From Acanthamoeba lenticulata (Eukaryota > Discosea > Longamoebia > Acanthamoebidae), in NCBI GenBank assembly GCA_002179805.1, contig NAVB01002319.1, positions 1 through 26,037 of the forward strand: a stretch of 26,037 nucleotides of DNA. The letters are read 5' to 3'. Below, piece by piece: positions 1-10,029 of the stretch. How positions within the stretch are numbered: position 1 is the stretch's first letter; every line of letters begins with the position of its first letter. The position numbers and the translations under genes were made by a program. The notes under the pieces were generated by a model. The model was not told where the DNA came from. It worked only from the letters and a program-made list of their open reading frames with translations, and searched no databases.

Positions 1-64
1 AAAAAAAACCAAAACCAAAACAAAAACAAAAACAAAACAAAATCAAAAAACAAGGAGCTTGTAC

Positions 65-2139
65 CAGGAGGTAGCCCGCGAGGCCGGCCAGGATGATGAA
101 GACGCTGTTGCAGGCCACGTAGATGACCGAGTGAACGTAGTCGTGGCCCGTGAGCCGACTCAGCTCTCGTCCTGTGAGTGAGCGAGACCCACCATCATTG
201 TCAACAACAACAACTTCTCTTGCAAGAGCGTGTCTTGCAACAGCAGGGAAATGGCACTAACCGGAATCGTCGGTGAGGCTGATGTAGGGTTCGTCAGAGA
301 AGTTGTAGTAGCTGCGATTGGGCCCGTAGCGCAGGACGACGCTGATGAAGAGGTAGAACACGGCCGCCGTCAACTTGCTGACGATCCGCCAGAAGTAGAA
401 CCGTGTCTGTCTCCGCATATAGCCTGCCAGGCCGGCCGCCAAGCGTCAGCATCCACCACACAAACAACAATGAAGCCATATGAGAGGTCCTTTTTGTCTT
501 GAACGAATGAGAAAAAGAATTGTACCGGGACGGTTGTTGGAGTGGCCGCGGTCATCGGGCAGATCGTCGTTGTTCTCGACGGGCTTTTTGTCGCCCCACT
601 TGCCCGTGAGCACGCCCTTGATCCAGACTCGAAACACGAACCACCTGATAACGACGACGATGATGATGGTAATGTTGATGTTGATGATGAGCAAGAGAGA
701 TCGACAACAAGACGAGACAGGAGGAGAACTGTTGAACGTACGGGTGGGTGAGGAAGATCAGATTGGCGACATCGCCGCCAAACTGGAGGGCCCAGATGTA
801 GAGGAACGTCAGCGGGTTCTTGACGTTGGGATAGGCCAGCACTTGGAACTGCAGCATCGAGTTCCCAACAGATTCACGTTAGAACGATCGTTCGAGAAGA
901 CAAAGGAGGAAGAGGGTTCGCAATACCATGTCGGTCATATTGTTGACCCAGAAGCCGGCAATGAGCATGCCGAGCTCGATGGGGAATGGGTCAGAGAACG
1001 ACAGGATGGTCTTTCTGTTGATGAAGGTGAAGATGGCTAGCCATACCGACACAAGCATGAGGCGATGATGCGACCCAACAAACGTGAAGAAGACAAAGAA
1101 GAAGAAGAAGAAGACAAAGAAGAAGAAGGAGGTGCGTACAGAGGGCAAAGGAGAGGACGGGCTGGATGTTGGCCGGCACTTCGCGGAAGAAGATGACGTA
1201 GACGCATAGCGCCGACAAATGCACAAAGTGGGCCGCGGCGATCTTGGTGTAGCGCCAGAAGAGGTGCTGCCACCCTTCCAGCCGGCTGCGATCGAATCGC
1301 TCAAGGATGTAGGCGCCTGAAATGAACAAGAAGACGAAACCGTCAGGGGCAACGAACAACAACGAGGTACCAGAACATTCAACCTACCGAGGAAAGCGGT
1401 GATGTAGGAGATGCCGAACGAAATGAGACCGATGAACTCAAAGTAGCCGAAGAGGTAGACGAGCGGCACGAGGACAAGGATCTCCATGAGGTAGATGATG
1501 AACAACATCGGCACTATGGAGGAAGCGGTGCAAGCGTCAGAGGACGTGATGGTGAAGAGCAGGACAAGAACAACGTACGGAAAGCCTTGAAGGGATGAGG
1601 CGACTCGACACAACCAAAGTAGGCCGTGACGCTCAGGTAGCCGATGACGGTCATGATCAATGGATTGACAAAGAACAGCGTCGGCCAGCTCCCCTGTTTT
1701 ATTTTATTCAGGTTAGTTGTGTAAACCAGCCGCTAGCAAGTGAGATGCAGAAGAACAAGCGCGGGAGATGTACATGACGCGTGAAAATCTCGGAGGGATC
1801 ACCTAGCGGCGTGCTGGCCAGAGCCAGGATGAACAGGTTGGGCAGGAGCAGTACGGAGAACCAAAAGGTGATTTGACGCAACAGCAACGTGAATTGTGAC
1901 TGCCCTCGTTCCTCTTCTTCCTCTTTTAACAGCTGTTTGTGCAGCAGCGCTTCTACGTCCCCATCGTCTGGTTGCGAATGGAAGGCGGCTTGGTCTAACC
2001 GTCGGCCGTTGTGGCTCAGGTACGTGCTATCGAACAATGCGTTTGATGAAAGTAGTGCATTTCTTTCGTTATAGTGGCTCCCTCGCGTTGTGGGGGACAG
2101 CCCTTCCGCCAACGGCAAAGCGGCACCGTTCTCATCCAT
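65..2139 (-). CDS. multi-pass membrane protein, function unknown (3' partial)
   Basis: Nine exons join in phase, giving 463 codons with no internal stop: 2139-1774, 1693-1579, 1513-1388, 1316-1140, 1036-927, 848-742, 644-526, 423-262 and 171-65. The last donor (GTACAA, at 64) opens a T-rich intron that runs off the window, so the C-terminus is missing. The ATG at 2139 is the first in frame. The first ~90 residues are hydrophilic with an acidic run (EEEEE). About nine hydrophobic segments follow, for example FSVLLLPNLFILAL, FIIYLMEILVLVPLVYLF, LTAAVFYLFISVVL and IYVACNSVFIILAGLAGYLL. A basic loop (KGVLTGKWGDKK) separates two of the late segments. I do not recognise the family: no EXS, SPX, ABC, MFS or glycosyltransferase signature was seen. 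A transporter, channel or lipid-modifying enzyme are all possible. The exon model is well supported by phase; the function is unknown. Confidence 0.8.
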
Positions 2140-2607
2140 TTAATTGTATGTAGTGTGAAATGAGATCAATTAACAAGAATGGGCCAGGCATGATCGCACC
2201 CTGTGCGTTGCGCGTGCGTGGGAGGCTGGACGAGCTACAGCTCTCGCAGTCCAGCAACAGGAGCAAACTCACCGAAAGGCACTCATCGTTTTGAACGAAA
2301 TAGCGCGCGAACCGTCTTTGTCTGCTGTTGTTTTTGATATGTCTTCGCCGGGATTCGAACATACGCGCACGCTGAGGAAGCCGTGCAACGACAGCCGACT
2401 TTTACGCGGAAGCACAGCGAGCGGCCGGCCGCGTGTGCGTGTTGGCTGTGGAATCTCCCTAGCATCCTACCTGATACAGGCTCAGCCCTGGCGGCCAGCT
2501 TGGCCGGGGTCGGGTGGAGCACTCAGGCAGGCTTTCTGCAGGGCATAACCCAACCTACTACGACATAGGAGACACAAGAGGAACACACATCACATCGACA
2601 TATCGCT
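2140..2607. other. divergent intergenic region, likely back-to-back promoters
   Basis: These 468 bp separate the ATGs of two divergent genes and must hold both promoters. I see no convincing TATA element. A tRNA T-arm-like string (GGATTCGAAC at 2351-2360) was checked and rejected. The rest is GC-rich and shows no coding character. Confidence 0.5.
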
Positions 2608-5600
2608 ATGGACAAGGGTAGAAGCCGCAGAAGAAGCAACCGGCGAAAGGGAAGGCGCTCCTCTCAGGCCAAGGTGGACATGGCCATTGCCCAGGGCGAG
2701 CTCGCTGAAGGGCTGCACTCTGTGCCTCTAGAGACAGAGACCGGCGAGAAGAGGGACTACGACGAGTCGCCCGGTGAAGATGAATCGAGAAGTGGAAGCG
2801 ATGTAGAGGAAAGTGAAGGTGAAGAGGAAGCCTCCCGACGACAGGCCATCGAAGAGATGCGCAAGAAGAAGATGGAAGAAGATGCAGATAAAGAAGATCA
2901 GCGGCGGTCCGAAGGCGAAGGCATGCTCTACGACGCGGCCTCGCTCGAGGAAGAACAGACGCCCCGGCCGGGCAAGTTCTTCGACACACAAGTCGAGAAG
3001 CAGGCTGGCGTCCGCATGACCGCCGTCCACAAGGAGGCGACAAAGACCACCACCAAGAAGGTGAGCTCCGACGACGCCGACCTGATCAGGTCTGAGGGCG
3101 AGGGCATGCTCTACGACGCAGCCACGCTCGAGGAGGAGCAAACGTCCCGCCCGGGCAAGTTTGACACGCAGGCCGAGAAGCAGGCTGGTGCGCGCCTGGG
3201 AGCTCATGTGACCAAGACGGAGGAACGCACGACCGTGACCAAGAAGGTGGAAACGCGTCGGACCGACGTCGCCGCCCACGACGAAAGGGTGAGCGCCTAC
3301 GACGCCGACCTGATCCGGTCCGAAGGCGAGGGCATGCTCTACCACGCGGCCACGCTCGAGGAGGAGCAGACGCCCCACCCGGGCAAGTTTGACACAGAGG
3401 CCGAGAAGCGCGCTGAGACCCGCTTGGGCGCCACCAAGAGGGAGGGCAATATCTTGGGCCAGGACGACGCCGACCTGATCAGGTCCGAGGGCGAGGGTAT
3501 GCTCTACGACGCGGCCACGCTCGAGGAAGAGCAGACGCCCCGAGCGGGCAAGTTCAACACGCAAGCCGAGAAGCGTGCCGGGACCCGTTTGGGCGCCACC
3601 GAGAAGATCGAAGAGGATCGGCAACCGAAGAAGGCTGACAAGAAGAAGGACATGGGGGAAGAGGAAGAAGAAGGGGGCTACTTGAGCCAGGATGACGCCG
3701 ACCTGATCCGATCCGAGGGCGAGGGCATGCTCTACCATGCGGCCACGCTCGAGGAAGAGCAGACGCCCCGAGCGGGCAAGTTTGACACGCAGGTCGAGAA
3801 GCTCGCTGGGCTGCGTATGGGCGCCGCCCTGGCCAGCAGGCTGGAAGAAGCCCAACAACGGCTACTGCGCGACGAAAAGAGCGAAAGCGAAGCCCAGAAG
3901 AACGAAGACGACGTCGACGAGAGCCCCCGCCCGATGAAACGACAGGAGACCGAGGAGGAGGCCTACGAGCGACTCAAGCACGAGGCCGAGGAGGAGCAGC
4001 GCCTGCGTGAGGAGGTCGAGGAGGAAGAGCGCCGGATGAGGCAAGAAGAGGCCGAAGCCGAGGCCGTGCGCCTCCGCATGGCGCGGGACTGGGAGGAGCT
4101 CGAGCGCCAGCGCGCGGCGCAGGAGGAGGAAGCCCGCAAGAGCCGCGAGAAGGTCGAAGAGGTCCTTCGCGCCGCCGAAGAGGAGGCCCAGCGCCGGCAG
4201 CAGAGCATGAAGGAGACGATGAAGGAACGCGAGCTCACCGAGAAGCTGCGGCGCGAGCGCGAGATCGAGGAGCTCGTCATGCGCCAGAGCCTCGAGCTCC
4301 AGAACCGACGCGACCAGCTGCGCCAGTCGTCGGCCCGCCGCATGGGACCCGTCAAGTGGGTCCCCGACGAGCAAGTCTCGGCCTGCCAGAGCTGCCAAGT
4401 GGCCTTCACAGTCCTTCGCCGTCGCGTACGCGTCCCCCCCCCCCAAGCTCCGTTCTTTTATGTGTTTTCGTTCTTTTTGTCGTCTCACGCGCGACACATG
4501 TGGACGACGGCGCAGCATCACTGCCGAGCCTGCGGCAAGATCTTCTGCGCCAAGTGCTCGAACAAGGAGTTCAGGGTGCGATGGTACGAGACCCCCGAGC
4601 GCGTGTGCGCCACCTGCTACCTGGACCTCCAAGGTTCGTTCCTCTTTCCACATGTCCACATCGCTTCTCTCTCGCGTGACGACGACGAAAACAACAATAA
4701 CGATAACAACGACAACCACAGGCAACTTGGAGGGCAAGGTCGTGTTGATGAGCGGCGCCAATTCTGGGGTGGCCGCCCAAGTGGCCGAGGAAATGGCCCG
4801 CCAGGGCGCCACGCTGGCCCTGCTCTCACCCGACGCCGAGGAGTCGTCGGCGCTCGCGCAGCGTATCAAGAAGGCGACGGGCAACACCGAGGTGATGCCC
4901 CTGTGGGCAGATTTCTCGAGCCTCGAATCGGTGAGCGAGGCCGTCGAGCGCTTCCGTCGGCAGTTCAACCGCATCGACGTCCTCATCAACAACTGCGACG
5001 TCGACCCCAAGAACGGGCGCGAAGTCCACACGCTTACACACGACGGGTACCTTCCCCCCCCCTCTCTCTTTTCGCTTTCGCGTTCGCGTTCGTTCTTTGG
5101 CGGATTGACTCAATGTCCTTGTTCGACAGCAACGAGAAGCTGTTTTCGCTCAAGTATCTGAGCCATTTCCTGGTCATCTACTCCCTTCTCGATCTGCTCA
5201 AGCTTAGCGCCCCTTCGCGCGTCGTCAATGTTTGTCCCCATCCCGGTACGTCCTCCCCACTGGCCTCTTCATCCTCTTCGCCATCATCGTCATCGTCACC
5301 GTCAATCTCACCTGCGAGCTCCGAGCAGGGAAGCACACACACGTCAACTTTGACGACCTGCAGCAGGAGCACCACTGGAGCCCGACTCGGGCGACCGAGC
5401 AGGCCCGCCTGGGCATCTACTGCCTCACCCGCGAGCTGGGCATGCGCCTCAAGGGTGCGTCTTCACTTTTTATCTTAATTTATTTTACATTTATTTTACA
5501 TTTACATTTTACAATTTATTATTATAAGTTTAATGTTTTTTTCTAATGCGGGCTGGCGTGGCTTTAGGCTCGGGCGTGGCGGTGAACGTGCTGGACCTGC

Positions 5601-6321
5601 ATCACGTCTACACGTCGGACCAGTCCATGTGCCGCCGCGCGTGGAGCCACCTCCAGGGCGACACCTCGGACGACGAGGCCATGTACGTCCTTCCTCCAAC
5701 ACATTACATTCCATCACATTCCATGGGCGCTGACACGTTGGGGGAACACACAGGCGGGCCTACTTGTACATGGCGGCGTCGCCGCTGACGCAGGAGGTCA
5801 GCCGCGGCTGCTTCGAGCCCGACGGGACGCCCACGCTTTTCCGCGGGCGCGCGCTGGACGAGGGCTTCTGCGCCCACTTCTACCGGGCCAGCTACGACCT
5901 CGTGGCCCGCTGGGTGGGGCAGGACGACGCCGGGGGCCTGATGGAGGGCCGTCTGATGGAGAACGCCCTCAGCGACCGCATCCGCGAGGCCACGCGCGAG
6001 CGCGAGGAGCAGCGGGAGCTCGTCGAGAACTCGCGGCTCGAGATCGACATCGGCTCCGACCTCGAAGAGGAAGTCGAGGTCGTATCAACGACGGATAAGC
6101 GCGTTCGTGCCGGGAAGCAGAGAACGACGATGACGACAACGACGACGTCCACTGGCGACAGCGGCGGAGGCGTGGGACCGCTGATGGGGAAGGCCAGCGA
6201 GATGCCAGCGAGCGACAGCCGGGGCAGGAGCAAGCACGTCGTCCAGCCAGCAAAGGAGCACCTTGACCTTGGGCCCAAGGTGGAGGCCGACACGGAGAAC
6301 CCGGCACTGGCGCTGTGGTGA
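2608..6321 (+). CDS. FYVE zinc finger - degenerate SDR fusion with N-terminal repeats
   Basis: Seven exons (2608-4425, 4516-4633, 4722-5046, 5130-5245, 5329-5454, 5568-5682, 5754-6321) join in phase to 1061 residues. Order: basic N-terminus; five ~45-residue repeats (about 95-410); Glu/Arg-rich coiled coil (about 430-580); FYVE domain 584-645; SDR-like domain from ~646 to ~900; acidic, Thr-rich tail. FYVE is complete: WVPD at 584, RRRHHCR across the first intron, RVC and eight zinc Cys. FYVE domains bind phosphatidylinositol-3-phosphate on endosomes. The SDR part aligns with retinol-dehydrogenase/WWOX types (GANSGVA at 657-663, LINN at 733-736, HVNFDDL at 797-803). Its catalytic residues are replaced: VNVSS reads VNVCP, and the Tyr and Lys of YxxxK read Thr815 and Arg819. 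I infer an endosomal pseudoenzyme, perhaps still binding nucleotide. The frame stays open through intron 1, so an unspliced reading would hide the FYVE motif. Confidence 0.88.
2890..3830 (+). repeat. five tandem ~45-aa coding repeats
   Basis: The unit begins DDADLIRSEGEGMLY and continues with AATLEEEQTPRPGKF and a xTQAEKxAGxRLGA tail. Cores start at residues 100, 161, 237, 292 and 368 of the FYVE-SDR protein. Copies 2-5 are nearly identical, while the first is more diverged (SLEEEQ, KFFDTQ). Linkers of 10-30 residues vary freely in length and sequence. DNA identity between copies is high, so recent duplication or gene conversion is likely. I do not recognise this repeat. Confidence 0.9.
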
Positions 6322-6399
6322 GCACCTCGTTTGGAAAAGAACAATGTAAGGAGTGTTTTGATGTTGAAACCCTCTTGGAAAGCAACCAACAACAAGAGC

Positions 6400-7035
6400 T
6401 TATGGTCCGACGAGTTCACTGTGACGCGCGTCCTTGCCGGGGTGCTTCTTCTGCGCGTCTTCCAGCGCACTGATCCACTTGTGTATCTCACTGAGCCAGC
6501 CAGCGCCACTCTTTCACGCTTCTCCCACTCGGGGACTTCAGGAGACAGAACCGTGCGCAGCAGTGTCTCCACCGCGCAGGACATGCGGCACCCACCAGCC
6601 GCTGTCGCGCACTGGAAGTTGAAACAGATGAGGTCTCGGGTGGTCCCTTGCTGCGGTGGCCTGCTGCAACTCCTCTAAGCCACGCCTCACAGTGGCCAGA
6701 ACATCAGCAAGGACACTCCTGTTCAAACTCCACTTCACCATGCGTATGCTCCGGGGTGAGTTCTGGATCAAAAATGGGTGCGCTTAGCCATTGGCCTCTG
6801 GTGTTTTGGAAGACCTCTTCATGTCCATCCAGCACTGCTTGTTGTTCCAACTTCTGGCAAACACGATTGGTGCGGTGTTGACTTGCGCGTCTTAAAAAGG
6901 GTCTCCTTCAATACTTGACCCTTTTCTATGATGGACACCACCAGTTCCATAGTTCACTCCCATGAACATCACATTCTCTTGAGGAGGGTAAAGAAAGACC
7001 ATTGGTGTCTTAGTATTAAAAATATGAAGGACGAC
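6400..7035 (-). pseudogene. possible decayed reading frame in a gene-free stretch
   Basis: The 775 bp between the FYVE-SDR gene and the next gene (6322-7096) hold no intact gene. One minus-strand frame reads about 210 codons from 7035 down to ~6400 with few stops: TAA 6894, TAA 6786, TGA 6540 and TGA 6516. The segments look protein-like, for example TPMVFLYPPQENVMFMGVNY and FARSWNNKQCWMDMK. The part from 6850 to 7035 is more AT-rich than neighbouring genes and uses codons such as ACT, CCT and GGA. No family is recognised, and no intron pattern rescues the frame. It could be a gene relic, a fragment of an old element, or chance. Confidence 0.3.
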
Positions 7036-7096
7036 TTACAAGCTTATGCTTGGTGACCAGAAGGAGAAAGGGAAGGGAAGCGCTTTGAGGAAGCGC

Positions 7097-7849
7097 TTAG
7101 AAGCGGGTGCCGGTGGCGGTGTTGCCGAGGCCAGCCGTGGCCGGCTCGATGCCCTGCTTGAGCAGACGGCCCTCCTCCTTCTTGACCGGGTTGTGGGTGA
7201 TGGCGCCCTGGACCTCCTTGACGGTGCCCTTGATCTTCTGGCCGATGCTGGCATGGTGCGCGCCGGCGCCGGTGCCGTGGAGGCCGAGACCGCGCTGGTC
7301 GGTCAAGGTGTTGTGGGCGAGGCCGGTGGTCGGGACCACGCGGGGCGCCTCGACGACGGGCGGCAGCACGACGTTGCGGTCCTCGGTGATAACCTTGCGC
7401 TCGGTGGTCACCTCGGTCTGGATGATGGGCTGGATCTGGTGCTCGCGCTCGTGGATGATGGGCTGCACGTGGTGCTCGTGGCGCACCTCGACCGGGCGCT
7501 CGACGATGACCTCGCGCTCAACGATGGGCGCGTGCTCGACCACGCGGGTGGGTCCGTGGGCAAGCCCGTGGGTGGCGCCAGCGAGCGGAAGGGCTCCGGC
7601 GGCGAGCGGGGCTCCATGAGCGTGGTGAGCGTGGTGCTCGTGCTTGAGGGCCTTGTTCTGGTGCTTGAGGGCCTTGCGCTCCTCCTTGGACAGGTGGGCG
7701 TTGTTGCCCATCAGGCCGGCGTTGTTGCCCATCAGGCCGGCGTTGTGCGGAAGCACGGTGGTGGCGGTCGCGCCAGGGGCAAGGGCCACGGGGGTGGTGG
7801 TGGCGGCGGTGGTGGCGGGGAAGACGGGGGTGGTGTTCAGGTTCGACAT
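7097..7849 (-). CDS. His-rich hydrophilic protein with CsbD-like C-terminus
   Basis: This is a single-exon 250-residue protein. The ATG at 7849 (MSNLNTTPVF) is the first true ATG; the open frame upstream has only a GTG. Three parts are visible: an Ala/Thr/Pro-rich N-terminus with a duplicated NAGLMGN; a Lys/His section (KALKHQNKALKHEHHAHHAH); and a charged central block of alternating Val/Glu/His/Ile (IVEREVIVERPVEVRHEHHV, IIHEREHQIQPIIQTEV). The end, IGQKIKGTVKEVQGAITHNP, resembles CsbD-like general-stress proteins (K-x-KG-x(2)-KE-x(2)-G-x(2)-T-x-NP). There is no signal peptide or membrane segment. A soluble, partly disordered stress or protective protein is the inference. A TATA-like element and a possible leader intron suggest strong expression. 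Confidence 0.8.
   Translation of the reverse strand: MSNLNTTPVFPATTAATTTPVALAPGATATTVLPHNAGLMGNNAGLMGNNAHLSKEERKALKHQNKALKHEHHAHHAHGAPLAAGALPLAGATHGLAHGPTRVVEHAPIVEREVIVERPVEVRHEHHVQPIIHEREHQIQPIIQTEVTTERKVITEDRNVVLPPVVEAPRVVPTTGLAHNTLTDQRGLGLHGTGAGAHHASIGQKIKGTVKEVQGAITHNPVKKEEGRLLKQGIEPATAGLGNTATGTRF
7699..7740 (-). repeat. 21-bp tandem duplication in coding sequence
   Basis: Two identical 21-bp units (7699-7719 and 7720-7740) encode the duplicated NAGLMGN of the His-rich protein. The duplication is in frame. Confidence 0.9.
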
Positions 7850-7916
7850 CTGCACACGATCAGGGGTGAGCTCAAGTCTTCTTTGACTATCTTTGTTGGT
7901 GGAAGGAAAGGGTTAC
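7850..7916 (-). other. possible 5'UTR intron ending at the start codon
   Basis: On the minus strand, CCAAG is followed by GTAACC at 7916, and TGTGCAG ends at 7850, directly before the ATG of the His-rich protein. The implied 67-nt intron is typical in size for this window. Splicing is inferred from signals only. Confidence 0.45.
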
Positions 7917-8300
7917 CTTGGGTTAGGGAGTGAGGAAGTTTGCTGTTGTGGTTCTTGAGTTGTTGTTGTTGTTGTTGTGTTTGATGAGTTGGCCTCAAAA
8001 CCAGGCCTTTTAAGGCGGTGGCGAGTCCGAGTCCGTCGACCACCCACAGATAAAGACGACGGAATTTCGAGCGGAGGCCAATCTCCAGATCGCCTCCATC
8101 CACCACTCCACGCTGGCCTCATCCGTTCTGGAACTGGAATGTCGAGCGACTTGCTCGCCGTCCACAGGTGGTGGTGTTCATTGAACCTGCAGCCTCACCC
8201 ACTCGGTGCCTCGAGCAGTTGTGTTGGTTTTGGAAACAGCAAAAGAGTTGTTTTGGAAACTTCATTCGTAAAATCCGACACCAAAACGAAGCAGCTGACT
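7917..8300. other. upstream region of the His-rich gene and 3' flank of GET3
   Basis: This stretch between two minus-strand genes has no coding signal. A run of GTT repeats sits near 7958-7980 (CAA repeats on the transcribed strand, as in many leaders). The promoter element at 8007-8016 lies here. No canonical AATAAA was seen after the GET3 stop. Confidence 0.5.
8007..8016 (-). promoter_or_regulatory. TATA-like element of the His-rich gene
   Basis: CCTTAAAAGG on the minus strand lies 158 bp upstream of the ATG, or about 90 nt if the leader intron is real. It stands out in GC-rich surroundings and is followed by a CAA-rich leader. Confidence 0.45.
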
Positions 8301-9734
8301 TCACTGCGGCGGGGGCGGCGTGACGGGGTTGATCAACATCTCGGAGAAGGCCGTGAGGGCCGGGATGCCGCGGATTTCCTCCTTCTGGAGCGGGACCTTG
8401 ACCAGGTGGAAGTCCTCGTACAGATCGTACATCTGGTCGATGTACTTCTTCTGCATCCGCGATCGCGCCTGGCACAACGCACAATCGCCTGCACAGAAGG
8501 AAAAACAAATAAAGAAATATAAATAAATTGAAAAAAAAAGAACAAAAATGCGTAAATTGATAATAAAACTAAATAGTGGTTGGGGTTGGGGCTCACTCTT
8601 CTCTGGGTAGAGGACTTGGTTGATGACGATGTTCTGGGTGTCGATTTCAAACTTGTTGAGCTCCTGCACGAGCCGCTCGGTCTCGTAGAGCGAGAGGAAC
8701 TCGGGGATGCACACGCAGACAAAGGTGGTCATGTCCGGGTCCTTGAACTGCGTGTTGACCTGCTCCACGATCTTGCGCGTGCTCTCCATCTTGCCCGTCA
8801 GCGCCTCCTCGCCCTCGGGCAGGTTCAGCATCGACGTCATCTGCGCGCGCGGCATCAACTCATCAGCTCATCGGTACATCATCATCATCATCGTCGTCAG
8901 CCAAGTCGAGCCGAGTCGAGAGCTCGGGCCGTACAGACGAGAAGAGCGGGCCGAAGCGGGACTTGAGCTGGACCAGCTTGCCGATGCCCTTGTCCAGGAG
9001 CGTCGGGAAGGACAGCAGCCGGAGGGTGTGGCCCGTGGGCGCGGTGTCAAACACGATCACCGAGAACTCCATCGTCTGGACCAGCTTCATGACCTCGGCA
9101 AAGCTCATGGCCTCGTCGATGCCCGGCAGCGAGCCGGTGAGCTCCTGGATGAGGTTGGCGCCGCCGGGCATGCCGTTGAGGCCCAGCAGCGACTCCACCT
9201 CCTCGGGCTCCACGTGCGGGTCCACTTCCTGCGTTTCCGCGTTCAAGCGTCAATCCCAATGCCAACAAGCCAACAGCAGAAGCAGGACAAAGAAGAAGAG
9301 GACAGACCATGGCAAACAGATTGTCGAAGCCGTTCACTTTCTGTGTTGTTGTGGACACGCGTGGCCACACGTGAGCAGAAGAAAGAAATGAGATAGCGAG
9401 AGAGAGAGAGAAAGGTACAGTGGGCTGCGCTGTGAACTTTTGGCCAAAGGCATCCGAGAGATTGTGTGCCGGATCGGTCGAGATGATGAGCACGTTGCGG
9501 CGTACCTTGGCCAACTGCAACATCAAAAAGTCTTGAATAAATGCATTATTTAAAGATAAAAACGAACTTAAAGATGAGCACGATTAGCACCTGAATTGCC
9601 ACGCTGCAACTGGTGGTGGTCTTGCCTACGCCACCCTTGCCGCCGACAAAGATCCACTTCAGGGAGTCCTTCTCCATGATGTTCTTCAAATTCGGCTCCA
9701 TGTAGATCTCCTCATCCATGTGTTCCTTCTCCAT
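8301..9734 (-). CDS. GET3: ATPase GET3 / TRC40 (ArsA family), tail-anchored protein targeting
   Basis: Six exons (9734-9591, 9514-9419, 9340-9308, 9228-8935, 8840-8597, 8488-8301) join in phase to 332 residues, close to the usual ~340-350. GET3 is a cytosolic ATPase dimer that captures tail-anchored membrane proteins and delivers them to the ER receptor. Visible are the deviant P-loop GKGGVGKTT (32-40), switch [13 protein letters not shown] (60-71), switch [10 protein letters not shown] (152-159), a [15 protein letters not shown] helix and the zinc-binding CALC pair (Cys273/Cys276) used for dimerisation. [18 protein letters not shown] is a further family hallmark. Exon 3 is only 33 nt and supplies [11 protein letters not shown]. 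The gene is divergent from the F-box/WD40 gene across 295 bp. The assignment is secure; the eukaryotic single-domain form excludes the duplicated bacterial ArsA. Confidence 0.96.
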
Positions 9735-10029
9735 TGTGTTTTAAGGTTTTGTGCCGGTATGCAAGTGATCACGTTGATGCAATGCTGGTCAGCGATGGTA
9801 GAGATGAGATGATCCGCCACGTAGTTCTACAGTATGACGTCAGCTGCAGGGAAAACCATTTTCTCTCAATAACGAAAAGAAAAATGTTTTTGCTTCATTT
9901 TGGCTGAACCTTTTTCGGGACCAAAAAGACCTCGGCCTGGTGGCTGTGGTTGTTGAACAGCGTCCTTCTCTGAGGCAGGGCTCGTGTTTCATTCCACCAT
10001 TAGTGGGGACGACTCCAGGGGCGAGAAAG
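9735..10029. promoter_or_regulatory. shared divergent promoter region, GET3 / F-box-WD40
   Basis: These 295 bp lie between two divergent start codons. The right part stays open in the F-box frame back to 9940, but only from a GTG, so it is read as leader. No clear TATA element is seen. Confidence 0.45.

Noticed and set aside
1..50. A-rich tract as a retroposon tail
   Set aside because: It lies just past a donor site of the minus-strand gene and is best read as the T-rich start of its next intron.
2341..2420. tRNA-like T-arm (GTTCGAATCCCGGC on the minus strand)
   Set aside because: The flanking bases do not pair into a T-stem, and no matching acceptor or anticodon arm lies at the right distance.
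4426..4515. Continuous coding through FYVE intron 1 (VPPPQAPFF...)
   Set aside because: The frame is open, but splicing at GTACGC and GCGCAG gives the exact FYVE core RRRHHCRACG. The segment has an 11-C run and T-rich tract typical of an intron.
2728..5031. Two long antisense frames (376 and 389 codons) opposite the FYVE-SDR gene
   Set aside because: They are Leu/Arg-rich mirror images of GC-rich, Glu-rich coding sequence, with no domain, and cross real introns.
7046..7933. 295-codon plus-strand frame
   Set aside because: It is the antisense shadow of the His-rich gene: Gly/Val/Asp-rich, with no family features and running through its leader intron.
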